DNA of 64,000 nucleotides, taken from positions 930,001 to 994,000 of the forward strand of contig NZ_JARXXV010000001.1 of assembly GCF_029893825.1 (NCBI RefSeq), given 5' to 3'. Of this stretch, positions 1 through 8,682 are shown in pieces (positions within the stretch are counted from its first letter, which is position 1; each line of letters starts with the position of its first letter). The notes under the pieces are model-generated. The model had not been told where the DNA came from. It ran no database searches and saw only the letters and a list, made by a program, of their open reading frames with translations. Made by a program: the position numbers and the translations under genes. Source of the stretch: Aurantimicrobium minutum (GTDB taxonomy: Bacteria > Actinomycetota > Actinomycetes > Actinomycetales > Microbacteriaceae).

Positions 1-190
1 GCGATGGGGTAATTCGTGCCATCAAAATGTCACCGTTCATAAATTTCATTCCGCCACCGTATGGCTTTTGAACATTTGTAGTGACATCTCTTGTAAAAGG
101 TGCAATTGAAGCCATTTCCACAAAGGGTGCAATTTCGCCTTTATTTAGAGAAACTTTTGGATTGATCACAAAGGCTTCATCAAATCTCAT
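1..190 (-). CDS. hsdS: Type I restriction specificity subunit HsdS, N-terminal part
   Basis: Only the first 63 codons lie in the window; the gene runs off the left edge. The peptide has the usual opening of an HsdS target-recognition domain: VEMASIAPF, then a GGGMKF stretch, then GDILMARITPS. HsdS picks the DNA target for the HsdM methylase and the HsdR nuclease. The ATG at 188-190 follows GAGAAAG. It lies in the same frame as hsdM, separated from its stop by only six codons, so the two genes are one transcription unit. hsdR is not in the window and may lie further left. Confidence 0.88.
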   Translation of the reverse strand, partial: MRFDEAFVINPKVSLNKGEIAPFVEMASIAPFTRDVTTNVQKPYGGGMKFMNGDILMARITPS

Positions 191-208
191 TTTGATGGCT
201 TTCTCGTA

Positions 209-1759
209 TCAGAAGAGCTCTCTAATTTGATTTTCAAGAATTTTACCGATTTCAAATTCCTGAAAAAGATCATGGGTAAGTCTCTCTATTTCTGCGTCAG
301 AAGAATCTCTATCTTCATCTAGTTCTTCCGTACCAACATATCTTCCAGGGGTAAGTACATAGCCTTGCCTCTGAATGTCTAATTTAGTTGCAACACAGGC
401 GAAGCCAGGTGAGTCTGAGTATCCTCCGTCAATATTTCTCCAGGAGTGGTAGGTCTCGGAAATTAATGAGATATCACTATCAGCGAGCACCCTTTGACGA
501 CGGGAAATTAGTGTTCCAAGTTGACGCGCATCTATAAATAAAACCTCGTCGTTTCTTTCCCTGTGCAACTTTCCACTTCGATCTTTCGAAATAAACCAAA
601 GTGAAACCGGAATAGTTGTGTTCAGGAAAAGCTTGCTGGGAAGTGAAACAATACAATCCAACAAGCCGGACTCTACTAAACGTTCTCTAATTTGAGAGTT
701 TGTTCCAGATTTGTCCGTCATAGCACCATTTGCTAAAACAAACCCTGCCGTTCCATTTGGCGCAAGGTGGTAAAGAAAATGTTGAAGCCATGCGAAATTA
801 CTTCCAGCTTTTCCTTCGGCCGGTAACCCAAGTGTCCATCTTGGATCATGGGTGAGTTTTGGGCTCCACCAGTCCTTTTGATTAAAAGGAGGGTTAGCAA
901 TAATAAAATCTGCCCTCAGATCCGGATGTAGATCTTCGGTGAATGAGTCTGCAGATTTTGGCCCAAAGTCAGCCTCAATGCCTCGCAAAGCAAGGTTCAT
1001 TTTGGCAAGTCTCCAGGTAGTTTCAGTAAATTCTTGGCCAAAAACCGAAATGTCGGTGTGTTTTCCGCCATGCGCCTTAACGAACTCCGCTGATTCAACG
1101 AACATTCCGCCCGAACCTGCGGCAGGATCATATACGCGACCTTTATAAGGTTCGAGCATTTCCACGAGTGTGCGTACTACTGAACGAGGTGTATAGAACG
1201 CACCAGCGTCTTTGCCGCTTTCTTTTCCAGCGAATTGGCCAAGGAAGTATTCATATACGCGACCCAGGACATCGTCAGAGCCATGGTCATCTGAGCTTGT
1301 GAAACCGATTGATCCGATGAGGTCTACAAGCTCACCCAGGCGGCGCTTATCAAGTCCATCACGACCATAGTTTCGAGGCAGTACACCTCGAAGCGAAGGG
1401 TTTTCCTTCTCAATAATGTCCATCGCCTTGTCAATATCTTCACCGACAGAAGGCAACTTGGCTCGATCCTGGATGTGCCCCCAACGGGCATTCTCAGGAA
1501 CCCAAAACACGTTGTGGCTTGTGTATTCATCGCGGCTCTCAACGAACTGAGCCAGGCGTTCTTCACGAATGCCATCTGCCTCGAGTTCAACAGTAAGCGA
1601 TTCACGTCGCTCTTCAAAGCGGTCTGAAATGTACTTGAGGAATACCAAACCGAGCACAACGTGCTTGTATTCACTGGGTTCCTGGTTTCCGCGAAGTTTG
1701 TCTGCTGTTTCCCAGAGGGTTTGCTCAAGAGTTTTTTGAGTTTTTGTGGTCTTAGCCAT
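209..1759 (-). CDS. hsdM: Type I restriction-modification DNA methylase HsdM
   Basis: Adenine-N6 DNA methyltransferase subunit, 516 aa. An N-terminal helical HsdM_N domain (about 1-130) precedes the catalytic domain. There GAFYTP, the SAM-binding DPAAGSGG (about 210) and the catalytic NPPF (about 288) are visible. With HsdS it methylates the host target; with HsdR it makes the restriction complex. I place the start at the ATG giving MAKTTK, preceded by AGAGGAAAA, rather than an ATG 10 codons upstream. Its codons and base composition look AT-richer than the rest of the window, which fits acquisition by transfer. The next gene on this strand is hsdS. Confidence 0.95.
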   Translation of the reverse strand: MAKTTKTQKTLEQTLWETADKLRGNQEPSEYKHVVLGLVFLKYISDRFEERRESLTVELEADGIREERLAQFVESRDEYTSHNVFWVPENARWGHIQDRAKLPSVGEDIDKAMDIIEKENPSLRGVLPRNYGRDGLDKRRLGELVDLIGSIGFTSSDDHGSDDVLGRVYEYFLGQFAGKESGKDAGAFYTPRSVVRTLVEMLEPYKGRVYDPAAGSGGMFVESAEFVKAHGGKHTDISVFGQEFTETTWRLAKMNLALRGIEADFGPKSADSFTEDLHPDLRADFIIANPPFNQKDWWSPKLTHDPRWTLGLPAEGKAGSNFAWLQHFLYHLAPNGTAGFVLANGAMTDKSGTNSQIRERLVESGLLDCIVSLPSKLFLNTTIPVSLWFISKDRSGKLHRERNDEVLFIDARQLGTLISRRQRVLADSDISLISETYHSWRNIDGGYSDSPGFACVATKLDIQRQGYVLTPGRYVGTEELDEDRDSSDAEIERLTHDLFQEFEIGKILENQIRELF

Positions 1760-1864
1760 CTTGATTTTTCCTCTTACCATCTGCATCAAATGCTGATTTG
1801 AAGCTTATTCGCAGGTACCGACATTATGTTGTTTGAAGTTTCTCAACTAACTGTTTAGTTACCT

Positions 1865-3541
1865 CTACTCCAAAAATTTGTTGAGGCGCTCTGCAATAAG
1901 TTTCCTTCTCTTTTGCTTGAAAGCTTCAAAGACATCACCAGCAGTTAATCCATCTTCAAAGTCAATGAGTTGGACATTCAAGAGATGGGGCTCAAAGTCA
2001 TTCTTGTAGTCATCAGGACTTCTGTCAGTGATCTTCTTATTTGTTGCAGCTCCTATGAAAGCAAGATTGGCAATATCGTCAACATCTCGTGAGTCAACAT
2101 CCGGGCGAACGCGCTTGAGGAAGGCTTTGGGGAAGATGTGGTGGAATTCAATCTTGTCTGAGGCACCACCATGCTTAGTAGAGAGTTCTAAGTTAGTAGC
2201 CCAGTCACGAGCACCGTCTTGACGTAAAGCCAAGAAAAGTGTTTTGAAAGCGCCAGAACGCGAATTCCTACCGATGAGGTCCTCGGGAGTGAAATCAAGT
2301 CGACCCATTTGTTGAATGAGTCTCTGGTAGAGACCATCCACCGAACCGCCGTTTCTCAACGCTGCGATGTCCTGGTCCAATAGTCCTTCCGATGAGCCTC
2401 GCGAATAACGACCCTTTGCATTTGCAGAGAGGAACCAGCGCCTAAATTCCTCTGCCTCGGTTGAATCGATTTTGTAATCGCGAGAATCAACCCAGAACGC
2501 AGTTGTCACCAACAGAAAAGGTGACGATAAAAGGGTAAGGCTGTCGATTCCAATGTTGCTCTGAACAAAATTAAGCGCAAAATCAAGTGCCTTTTTCGTT
2601 CGTTTCCAACCATCTTCAAGTTGCTTGGTTGATAAACCTGAAACGACAAAGAACTTGGATTGTCCCGTTACCAGAGCAACCAAAGTTTTGAGGTAGGTTC
2701 CCATTTCAATGACAAACCCCCGGCGGTCTACCTCCGATTGGTAGTCCTGGAAAATTTGGAGTGAGCCTCTCCACTTTGCGGTGATCTGTGCCAAAGCCAG
2801 ATCAGAGCTTCTGAGCTTTGCTCCAAGCGAATTCACTCGAACAAAGATTTCTGTTACTTCTTCGTAAGACTTGCTCTTTTCGAGGACGTCCATCCTGTAC
2901 GAATAATCCGCGATTGCACGCACACCTTTCAACCGCTCTGTGTATTTTTCGTAATTTGGATCGTCAAAGCTAGTCACCCCGGCACCGCGGAGTAATTCAC
3001 CATCTGATTTGGTAAACACGTCAGTGACTCTTACCCAGTTCGGCAAGGAAGCGATTCGTCCATTTGAAACTACAAATGCACGCCGCGACAATCGTTCGAT
3101 GAAGTCCTTTTCTGAAGCATCTTCGATGTCTGGATCTTCATCGTCTTTACTTGACTCATTCACTTCAGTAATGAAAGTCAGTTCATCAGGATGTTCAAGG
3201 TTGAACAAGATCTCCACAGGTCGTTTTCGTCCACGAACTGTAACAGGTTCTCCACGAATTACTGCGGACAATGAGGTCAGTCGTTGCTGACCATCAAGTA
3301 ACAACAACTTCGATGAAGAGGATGCGGCTGAAGTCTCCACAGCAAAATCGGTTGTGGCCACATTTTCATCTGTTTCCCAAGCGAGAATAACACCAGAGGG
3401 GTAGCCACGGTAGAGAGAGTCCAATAGATCTCGCACACGAGTTGCTTGCCAGACATACTCACGTTGCATTTCAGGAAGTTGCAGATCCTTGTTCTGAATC
3501 ATGCGAACTAAATCGCTGACTGTGCGGTCTGTCCTAGCCAC
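1865..3541 (-). CDS. DUF262/DUF1524 protein, GmrSD/BrxU-like nuclease candidate
   Basis: 558-aa protein with a ParB-like DUF262 N-terminal domain, shown by LQLPEMQREYVW near residue 20 and DGQQRLTSL near 81. A DUF1524 HNH-type nuclease motif, HHIFPKAFL, sits near 465. Single-chain proteins of this build include GmrSD homologues and BrxU, nucleotide-dependent type IV enzymes that cut modified phage DNA. The GTG start at 3541 follows AAGGGGG. It lies between tRNA-Arg and hsdM on the same strand, 105 nt before hsdM, so it is probably part of the same defence block. A role against modified DNA is inferred from family and context; the substrate is unknown. Confidence 0.85.
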   Translation of the reverse strand: MARTDRTVSDLVRMIQNKDLQLPEMQREYVWQATRVRDLLDSLYRGYPSGVILAWETDENVATTDFAVETSAASSSSKLLLLDGQQRLTSLSAVIRGEPVTVRGRKRPVEILFNLEHPDELTFITEVNESSKDDEDPDIEDASEKDFIERLSRRAFVVSNGRIASLPNWVRVTDVFTKSDGELLRGAGVTSFDDPNYEKYTERLKGVRAIADYSYRMDVLEKSKSYEEVTEIFVRVNSLGAKLRSSDLALAQITAKWRGSLQIFQDYQSEVDRRGFVIEMGTYLKTLVALVTGQSKFFVVSGLSTKQLEDGWKRTKKALDFALNFVQSNIGIDSLTLLSSPFLLVTTAFWVDSRDYKIDSTEAEEFRRWFLSANAKGRYSRGSSEGLLDQDIAALRNGGSVDGLYQRLIQQMGRLDFTPEDLIGRNSRSGAFKTLFLALRQDGARDWATNLELSTKHGGASDKIEFHHIFPKAFLKRVRPDVDSRDVDDIANLAFIGAATNKKITDRSPDDYKNDFEPHLLNVQLIDFEDGLTAGDVFEAFKQKRRKLIAERLNKFLE

Positions 3542-3572
3542 AAGGCCCCCTTGATTACTAACAAATTTAAAG

Positions 3573-3644
3573 TGCCCCTGAAGAGACTCGAACTCCCAAC
3601 CAACTCCTTAGGACGGAGGTGCTCTTCCATTGAGCTACAGAGGC
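3573..3644 (-). tRNA. tRNA-Arg(CCT)
   Basis: The minus strand folds as a cloverleaf. The acceptor is GCCTCTG with CAGGGGC and discriminator A, the D arm starts GCTC, the anticodon loop GTCCTAA has anticodon CCT, and the T arm contains GTTCGAG. CCA is not encoded. One pair of the anticodon stem (27-43) is mismatched. The 3' end faces the restriction block at 1-3541, the orientation expected when an element has integrated at a tRNA 3' end. Confidence 0.95.
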
Positions 3645-3671
3645 GTAACTCCAGTCTACGACCAGAAGTTT

Positions 3672-4169
3672 TTAGGCCGCAGGGGCGAGGTAGTCATCCC
3701 AAGCAGTGTCACGGTGGTCGAGACCCATGGCGAACCAGCCAGAACCGGCGGGCATTCGTGGCGTAATCCTCAAACGCCAGCCCATCTCTTGGGGCGTGCG
3801 ATCAGACTTAATGTTGTTGCACTTGAAACAGCAGGCAACCAAGTTCTCCCAGGACTCTTCACCCCCGCGCGATTTCGGAATCACGTGGTCGATTGTGTTT
3901 GCGTTCTTGCCGCAATAAGCGCAGTGATGACCATCCCGCCGCAGCACTCCTCGGCGGGTGAGAGGAACGCGGCGCGCATAGGGAACTCGAACATAGCGTG
4001 AGAGCACAATCACGGAAGGGCGTTCAAACTGCGAGGTGATCGATTCCACCGGGTGTTCCGCATCAGCTTTGAGCACCGTGGCTTTCTGGCTCATCACCAG
4101 CATCAACGCTCGTCTAAAAGAGACGATCGCGAGCGGTTCATATCCTGCGTTGAGTACCAAGGTGCGCAC
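3672..4169 (-). CDS. HNH endonuclease
   Basis: 165-aa HNH nuclease of the type common in actinobacterial chromosomes. The C-terminal half has CAYC, the DHVIPKSRGG core with the metal-binding His, and CCFKCN, i.e. two CxxC zinc ribs around an HNH fold. The start is uncertain. GTG at 4169 gives MRTLVLNAGYEP, my recollection of the usual family N-terminus, and has AAAGG upstream; an ATG at 4226 would add 19 residues. The gene starts beyond the tRNA, outside the AT-rich island, and its composition matches the core genome. The cellular role of this family is not settled; it need not be a mobile-element nuclease. Confidence 0.88.
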   Translation of the reverse strand: MRTLVLNAGYEPLAIVSFRRALMLVMSQKATVLKADAEHPVESITSQFERPSVIVLSRYVRVPYARRVPLTRRGVLRRDGHHCAYCGKNANTIDHVIPKSRGGEESWENLVACCFKCNNIKSDRTPQEMGWRLRITPRMPAGSGWFAMGLDHRDTAWDDYLAPAA

Positions 4170-4257
4170 GGTGGGCCTTTCGAGTTGGGGCCTGCATGGC
4201 GTGCAGGCTGCTTGCCGAATGGTCACATGAAGCGTGAAGGTTCCCTAGAAACACACA

Positions 4258-4285
4258 AGGGCATCGTCGTTACCGACAATGCCCT
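4258..4285. terminator. Hairpin in the NlpC-HNH intergenic gap
   Basis: AGGGCAT pairs with ATGCCCT, extended by CGTC with GACA allowing a G-U pair. It lies in the gap between the NlpC/P60 gene (minus, ends 4438) and the HNH gene (minus, starts 4169). No T-run follows on either strand, so intrinsic termination is only a possibility. The rest of the gap, 4286-4437, shows nothing I can name. Confidence 0.4.
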
Positions 4286-4437
4286 AGCGAAGACGTGCGC
4301 GTAGACGCTCACCTATTCGTTCGTGAAGTTTCATGAACCCTCCGCACTTAATGCTTGAGTTCAGGTTAGGAGCAGCAGCGCAACTTCGTAAGAGGGCACG
4401 CCGAATCGTTACCGGGAGTTAACCCAGTTGCAAGGTG

Positions 4438-5226
4438 TTAGCCGACGCGAACGAAGAGTGCGTAGCTGTGAGGATCTGCAGAGATGGAGGTGAGAACAGA
4501 AGTTCCACCAATACCACCTTGAGCTGCAAGACCGTTACCTGCGTAGATAGCGACGTGGTTGCCGCGCATCATGATGTCGCCAGGCTGAACCTGGTCAGGG
4601 TCACTGAATACCGTTCCGTAGCCACCGAACTGCATGGGGCCAAGGTCAGGAACCGAGTACCCGATATTACGCAGTGCCTGCTCAACGAAAGCGGTGCAGT
4701 CACCAGGCATACCGATCAAGTTCAGTGCTGCATTCAGCAGTGCTGAGTTTGAACGGATACCCGATACATCGACAGATACTCGAGAAGAGGAAGAAGCACG
4801 TGCTGCTGAAGCAACGGTGACCGCAGCTGCAGTTGAGTACCCGTCACGACTTGCAGAAACAGCAGCGTCACCGGAGACAACAAGAGCCTGCGCTTCAGCA
4901 GCAAGCTGAGCCTTGTATGCCTCAACATCAACGTGGTCGCTGGAGTCGATTGCATAAGCAGGAATCGAGAAGGTTGCCAGCACACCAAAAGCAACAGCCA
5001 TCACACCGGCACGTGCCCAGTTGCGGCTGTTGTTTGCGTTGCGCGCAGCACGAGCGGTGCGCTTGACGGGTTGTGCGGTTGCTACCTCTTGGGCAGCAGA
5101 AACTAGAGCAGTACCGCGCTCACGTGCAGTGGATGCGAAAGAGCGTGCGGACTTGCGAAGTGTTTTCTTTTCCGCGAGCTTGCGCTCACGGCGTGACGAA
5201 AATTCGTCGTTACCTAATTCGGCCAA
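4438..5226 (-). CDS. NlpC/P60 or CHAP-type cell-wall hydrolase
   Basis: 262-aa exported peptidoglycan hydrolase candidate. A basic N-terminus (SSRRERKLAEKK) leads to one membrane segment near residues 82-105 ending in IPAYA, then a linker rich in Ala/Ser. The C-terminal cysteine peptidase domain has GDCTAFV (catalytic Cys about 175) and GNHVAIYAGN (His about 222). I place the start at a TTG at 5226, because GGAGG lies exactly 7 nt upstream. A reading frame back to 5343 would run through a strongly folded leader and is less likely. The leader (5227-5360) probably controls expression. Confidence 0.85.
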   Translation of the reverse strand: MAELGNDEFSSRRERKLAEKKTLRKSARSFASTARERGTALVSAAQEVATAQPVKRTARAARNANNSRNWARAGVMAVAFGVLATFSIPAYAIDSSDHVDVEAYKAQLAAEAQALVVSGDAAVSASRDGYSTAAAVTVASAARASSSSRVSVDVSGIRSNSALLNAALNLIGMPGDCTAFVEQALRNIGYSVPDLGPMQFGGYGTVFSDPDQVQPGDIMMRGNHVAIYAGNGLAAQGGIGGTSVLTSISADPHSYALFVRVG

Positions 5227-5360
5227 GGTATAACCTCCGGCGCCCCAACAAGCTAGGTTGCTTACCCCGTCACGATGCGAAATTCGCTTCGTTTCACATA
5301 TCGAGAGACGGGGGTTGGGACGTCTCGCTATGTGGCTTTTCAACCGTTTGGTGGTTGTAA
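5227..5360 (-). promoter_or_regulatory. Structured 5' leader, candidate riboswitch
   Basis: In the sense of the NlpC gene the leader can form a three-way junction. P1 pairs CGUCCCAAC (5322-5314) with GUUGGGGCG (5249-5241), P2 pairs CCCCGUC (5313-5307) with GACGGGG (5271-5265), and P3 is AAGC/GCUU (5263-5250). A rival hairpin pairs 5295-5310 with 5321-5334 and uses part of P2. The 3' strand of P1 ends just before the GGAGG ribosome site. A further hairpin lies at 5341-5357. Wall hydrolase genes in Actinobacteria are often under c-di-AMP (ydaO) riboswitches, but I do not see that motif's consensus here, so the ligand is open. Confidence 0.5.
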
Positions 5361-5363
5361 AGC

Positions 5364-5393
5364 TTAACCAGACTACGCGAAGAGAGCCAAAAA
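5364..5393 (-). promoter_or_regulatory. Putative promoter of the NlpC gene
   Basis: On the minus strand TTGGCT and TAAGCT are separated by 18 nt, just upstream of the structured leader. Matches to the sigma-70-type consensus are moderate. It would start the transcript near 5358 and give a leader of about 130 nt. Confidence 0.35.
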
Positions 5394-5441
5394 GTCACAT
5401 TAGCGACACGACAAAATCACAAAAAGATAACGGGTGATTTA

Positions 5442-6140
5442 CTACAAGCTGTGCTCAACGAAGATGTGAACCGCTACATCTAGTGGTAAATCAAGAGAAC
5501 CTGAGAATCCAGTGGCAGAAACGCTGACCCGGTCACCATCTCGCTTGAAGGAAATTTCAGCACCGGGTTTGAGGCCCACTTCAGCAAAGTCGGCAAGAGT
5601 TTCAGGATCGATTTGCGCCGGCTCCCCCAGGCGTCGCACGATGCCCGTGCTGAGTTCACCAGATGCCTGGAGTAGATCTAACAGGTTGGCCACGCCATCC
5701 ATAAATCCTTCGGCAGGTTCAATACCGAGCTCTTCTAGACCTGGGATGGGGTTGCCATAGGGAGATTCGGTGGGGTTACCCAGCATCTCCATAATGCGAC
5801 GCTCCACCTTGTCGCTCATCACGTGTTCCCAGCGGCAGGCTTCATCATGAACGAACTCCCACTCCAGGCCAATGATGTCGCTGAGCAAACGCTCGGCTAA
5901 ACGGTGCTTACGCATGACATGAACTGCCTTCGAGCGCCCCTCTGCGGTGAGCTCAAGATGCCGGTCATCCGAAACCAAGACAAGTCCGTCACGTTCCATA
6001 CGTGCCACGGTCTGAGACACTGTGGGACCGGAGTGACCTACCCGCTCTGAGATGCGCGCACGCAGAGGAACAATGTTCTCCTCCTCCAGCTCGAGGATGG
6101 TGCGCAGATACATCTCAGTGGTGTCGATCAGATCCGTCAT
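5442..6140 (-). CDS. DtxR/IdeR/MntR-family metal-dependent regulator
   Basis: 232-aa regulator of the DtxR family. The N-terminal winged helix starts with the family hallmark DLIDTTEMYLRTI and GHSGPTVSQTVARMERDGL. A metal-binding dimerisation domain follows with HRLAERLL, DEACRWEHVMS and the ESPYGNPIPG signature. A C-terminal SH3-like (FeoA) domain covers about 150-232. Iron- or manganese-loaded members repress uptake genes and adjust storage genes. The start is set at ATG 6140, with TAAAGT 7 nt upstream suggesting a leaderless mRNA; a GTG six bases further up is the alternative. DtxR-like boxes occur in this window at 18151, 36122 and 59342. Whether it senses Fe or Mn cannot be told. Confidence 0.9.
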   Translation of the reverse strand: MTDLIDTTEMYLRTILELEEENIVPLRARISERVGHSGPTVSQTVARMERDGLVLVSDDRHLELTAEGRSKAVHVMRKHRLAERLLSDIIGLEWEFVHDEACRWEHVMSDKVERRIMEMLGNPTESPYGNPIPGLEELGIEPAEGFMDGVANLLDLLQASGELSTGIVRRLGEPAQIDPETLADFAEVGLKPGAEISFKRDGDRVSVSATGFSGSLDLPLDVAVHIFVEHSL

Positions 6141-6214
6141 GCTCACTACTTTACCCGGGGCAGTTGCCCAGATTCTGTGCGGAAATTTCGCTGGGCGCCA
6201 AACCCTAGAATTGA

Positions 6215-7945
<1,731 letters not shown>

Positions 7946-7953
<8 letters not shown>

Positions 7954-8326
7954 CAAAGTCGTCTGCTACGCGACGAAGCAAGGCAGCAATCTTGCTGCTG
8001 TGTGCCTTGTCGGGGTAGTTGCCACGCTTGAGGTTGTTACCAATACCGTCAAGGAGCTTGACCAAGTCTTCGACAATAATCGCCATGTCATCGGCAGGCT
8101 TACGGTCGAGCTTCTCGCGGCCAGCAGGAGACTCGAGTACGCGCACGGACAGTGCCTGTGCTCCACGCTTGCCTTCGGCAATACCAAACTCGAGTCGTGA
8201 GCCGGGGCGAACCTTCGCACCATCGGGCAGGGCAGAAACGTGCAGGAATACTTCCTGGCCATCGTCGGTAGAAATAAAGCCGAAGCCCTTTTCCTCGTCG
8301 TAAAACTTCACTTTGCCGGTTGGCAT
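7946..8326 (-). CDS. Cold-shock-domain protein with C-terminal extension
   Basis: 126 aa. The first 65 residues are a cold-shock OB fold with KGFGFI (RNP1) and VFLHVSALP (RNP2), which bind single-stranded RNA or DNA. A helical C-terminal extension of about 60 residues, rich in Asp, Lys and Leu, separates it from the 67-residue CspA encoded at 17862. The upstream spacer has TCAGGAGGAAAAA, a good ribosome site. Its stop overlaps the DUF3027 start by 8 nt. Confidence 0.92.
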
Positions 8327-8396
8327 TTTTTCCTCCTGCGTTTGGTGCGTTACCCAGTTTACTCAGAGGTAACAAGTGGCACCTATCCTTAGAGGT

Positions 8397-8660
8397 ATGG
8401 CAACAACTGACACCTACGAAGCAACCCGACTCGAACGCATCTTGGGAACCATGGTGGTCTCCATCGTGGGCATCTCGATTTTGGCGTTCTTGGCCATTGT
8501 CACTGCAGGGATTACTCACCTGGATCTCACCAGTGGCTTTGGAACATTCGTTTTGGTACTGCCCGGTATTGGTCTTCCCATCGGATTCATCTTGATGGTG
8601 ACTTTGCTGATCGTGAACATGGTTCGTCGCCGCCGCGACGCATCAGCAGGTTCACGTTAA
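8397..8660 (+). CDS. Small two-span membrane protein
   Basis: 87 aa. A soluble N-terminus of about 16 residues is followed by two hydrophobic segments (about 17-42 and 50-74) and a basic RRRRDA tail. No family recognised. The start is ATG 8397 (MATTDTYEA), with TATCCT 7 nt upstream and an AGAGG close to the start. It lies divergent from the cold-shock gene and 22 nt before the helicase-associated gene, so it may lead that operon. Confidence 0.75.
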   Translation: MATTDTYEATRLERILGTMVVSIVGISILAFLAIVTAGITHLDLTSGFGTFVLVLPGIGLPIGFILMVTLLIVNMVRRRRDASAGSR

Positions 8661-8682
8661 CTCCCGCCCGGGCACATCTTCT

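Noticed and set aside
4361-4370. TCAGGTTAGG, resembling half a DtxR box
   Set aside because: Only one half-site, in a gap between two minus-strand genes, with no gene start on the plus side.
5227-5343. N-terminal extension of the NlpC protein to an ATG at 5343
   Set aside because: It reads through the structured leader; GGAGG with a 7-nt spacer fits the TTG at 5226 better.
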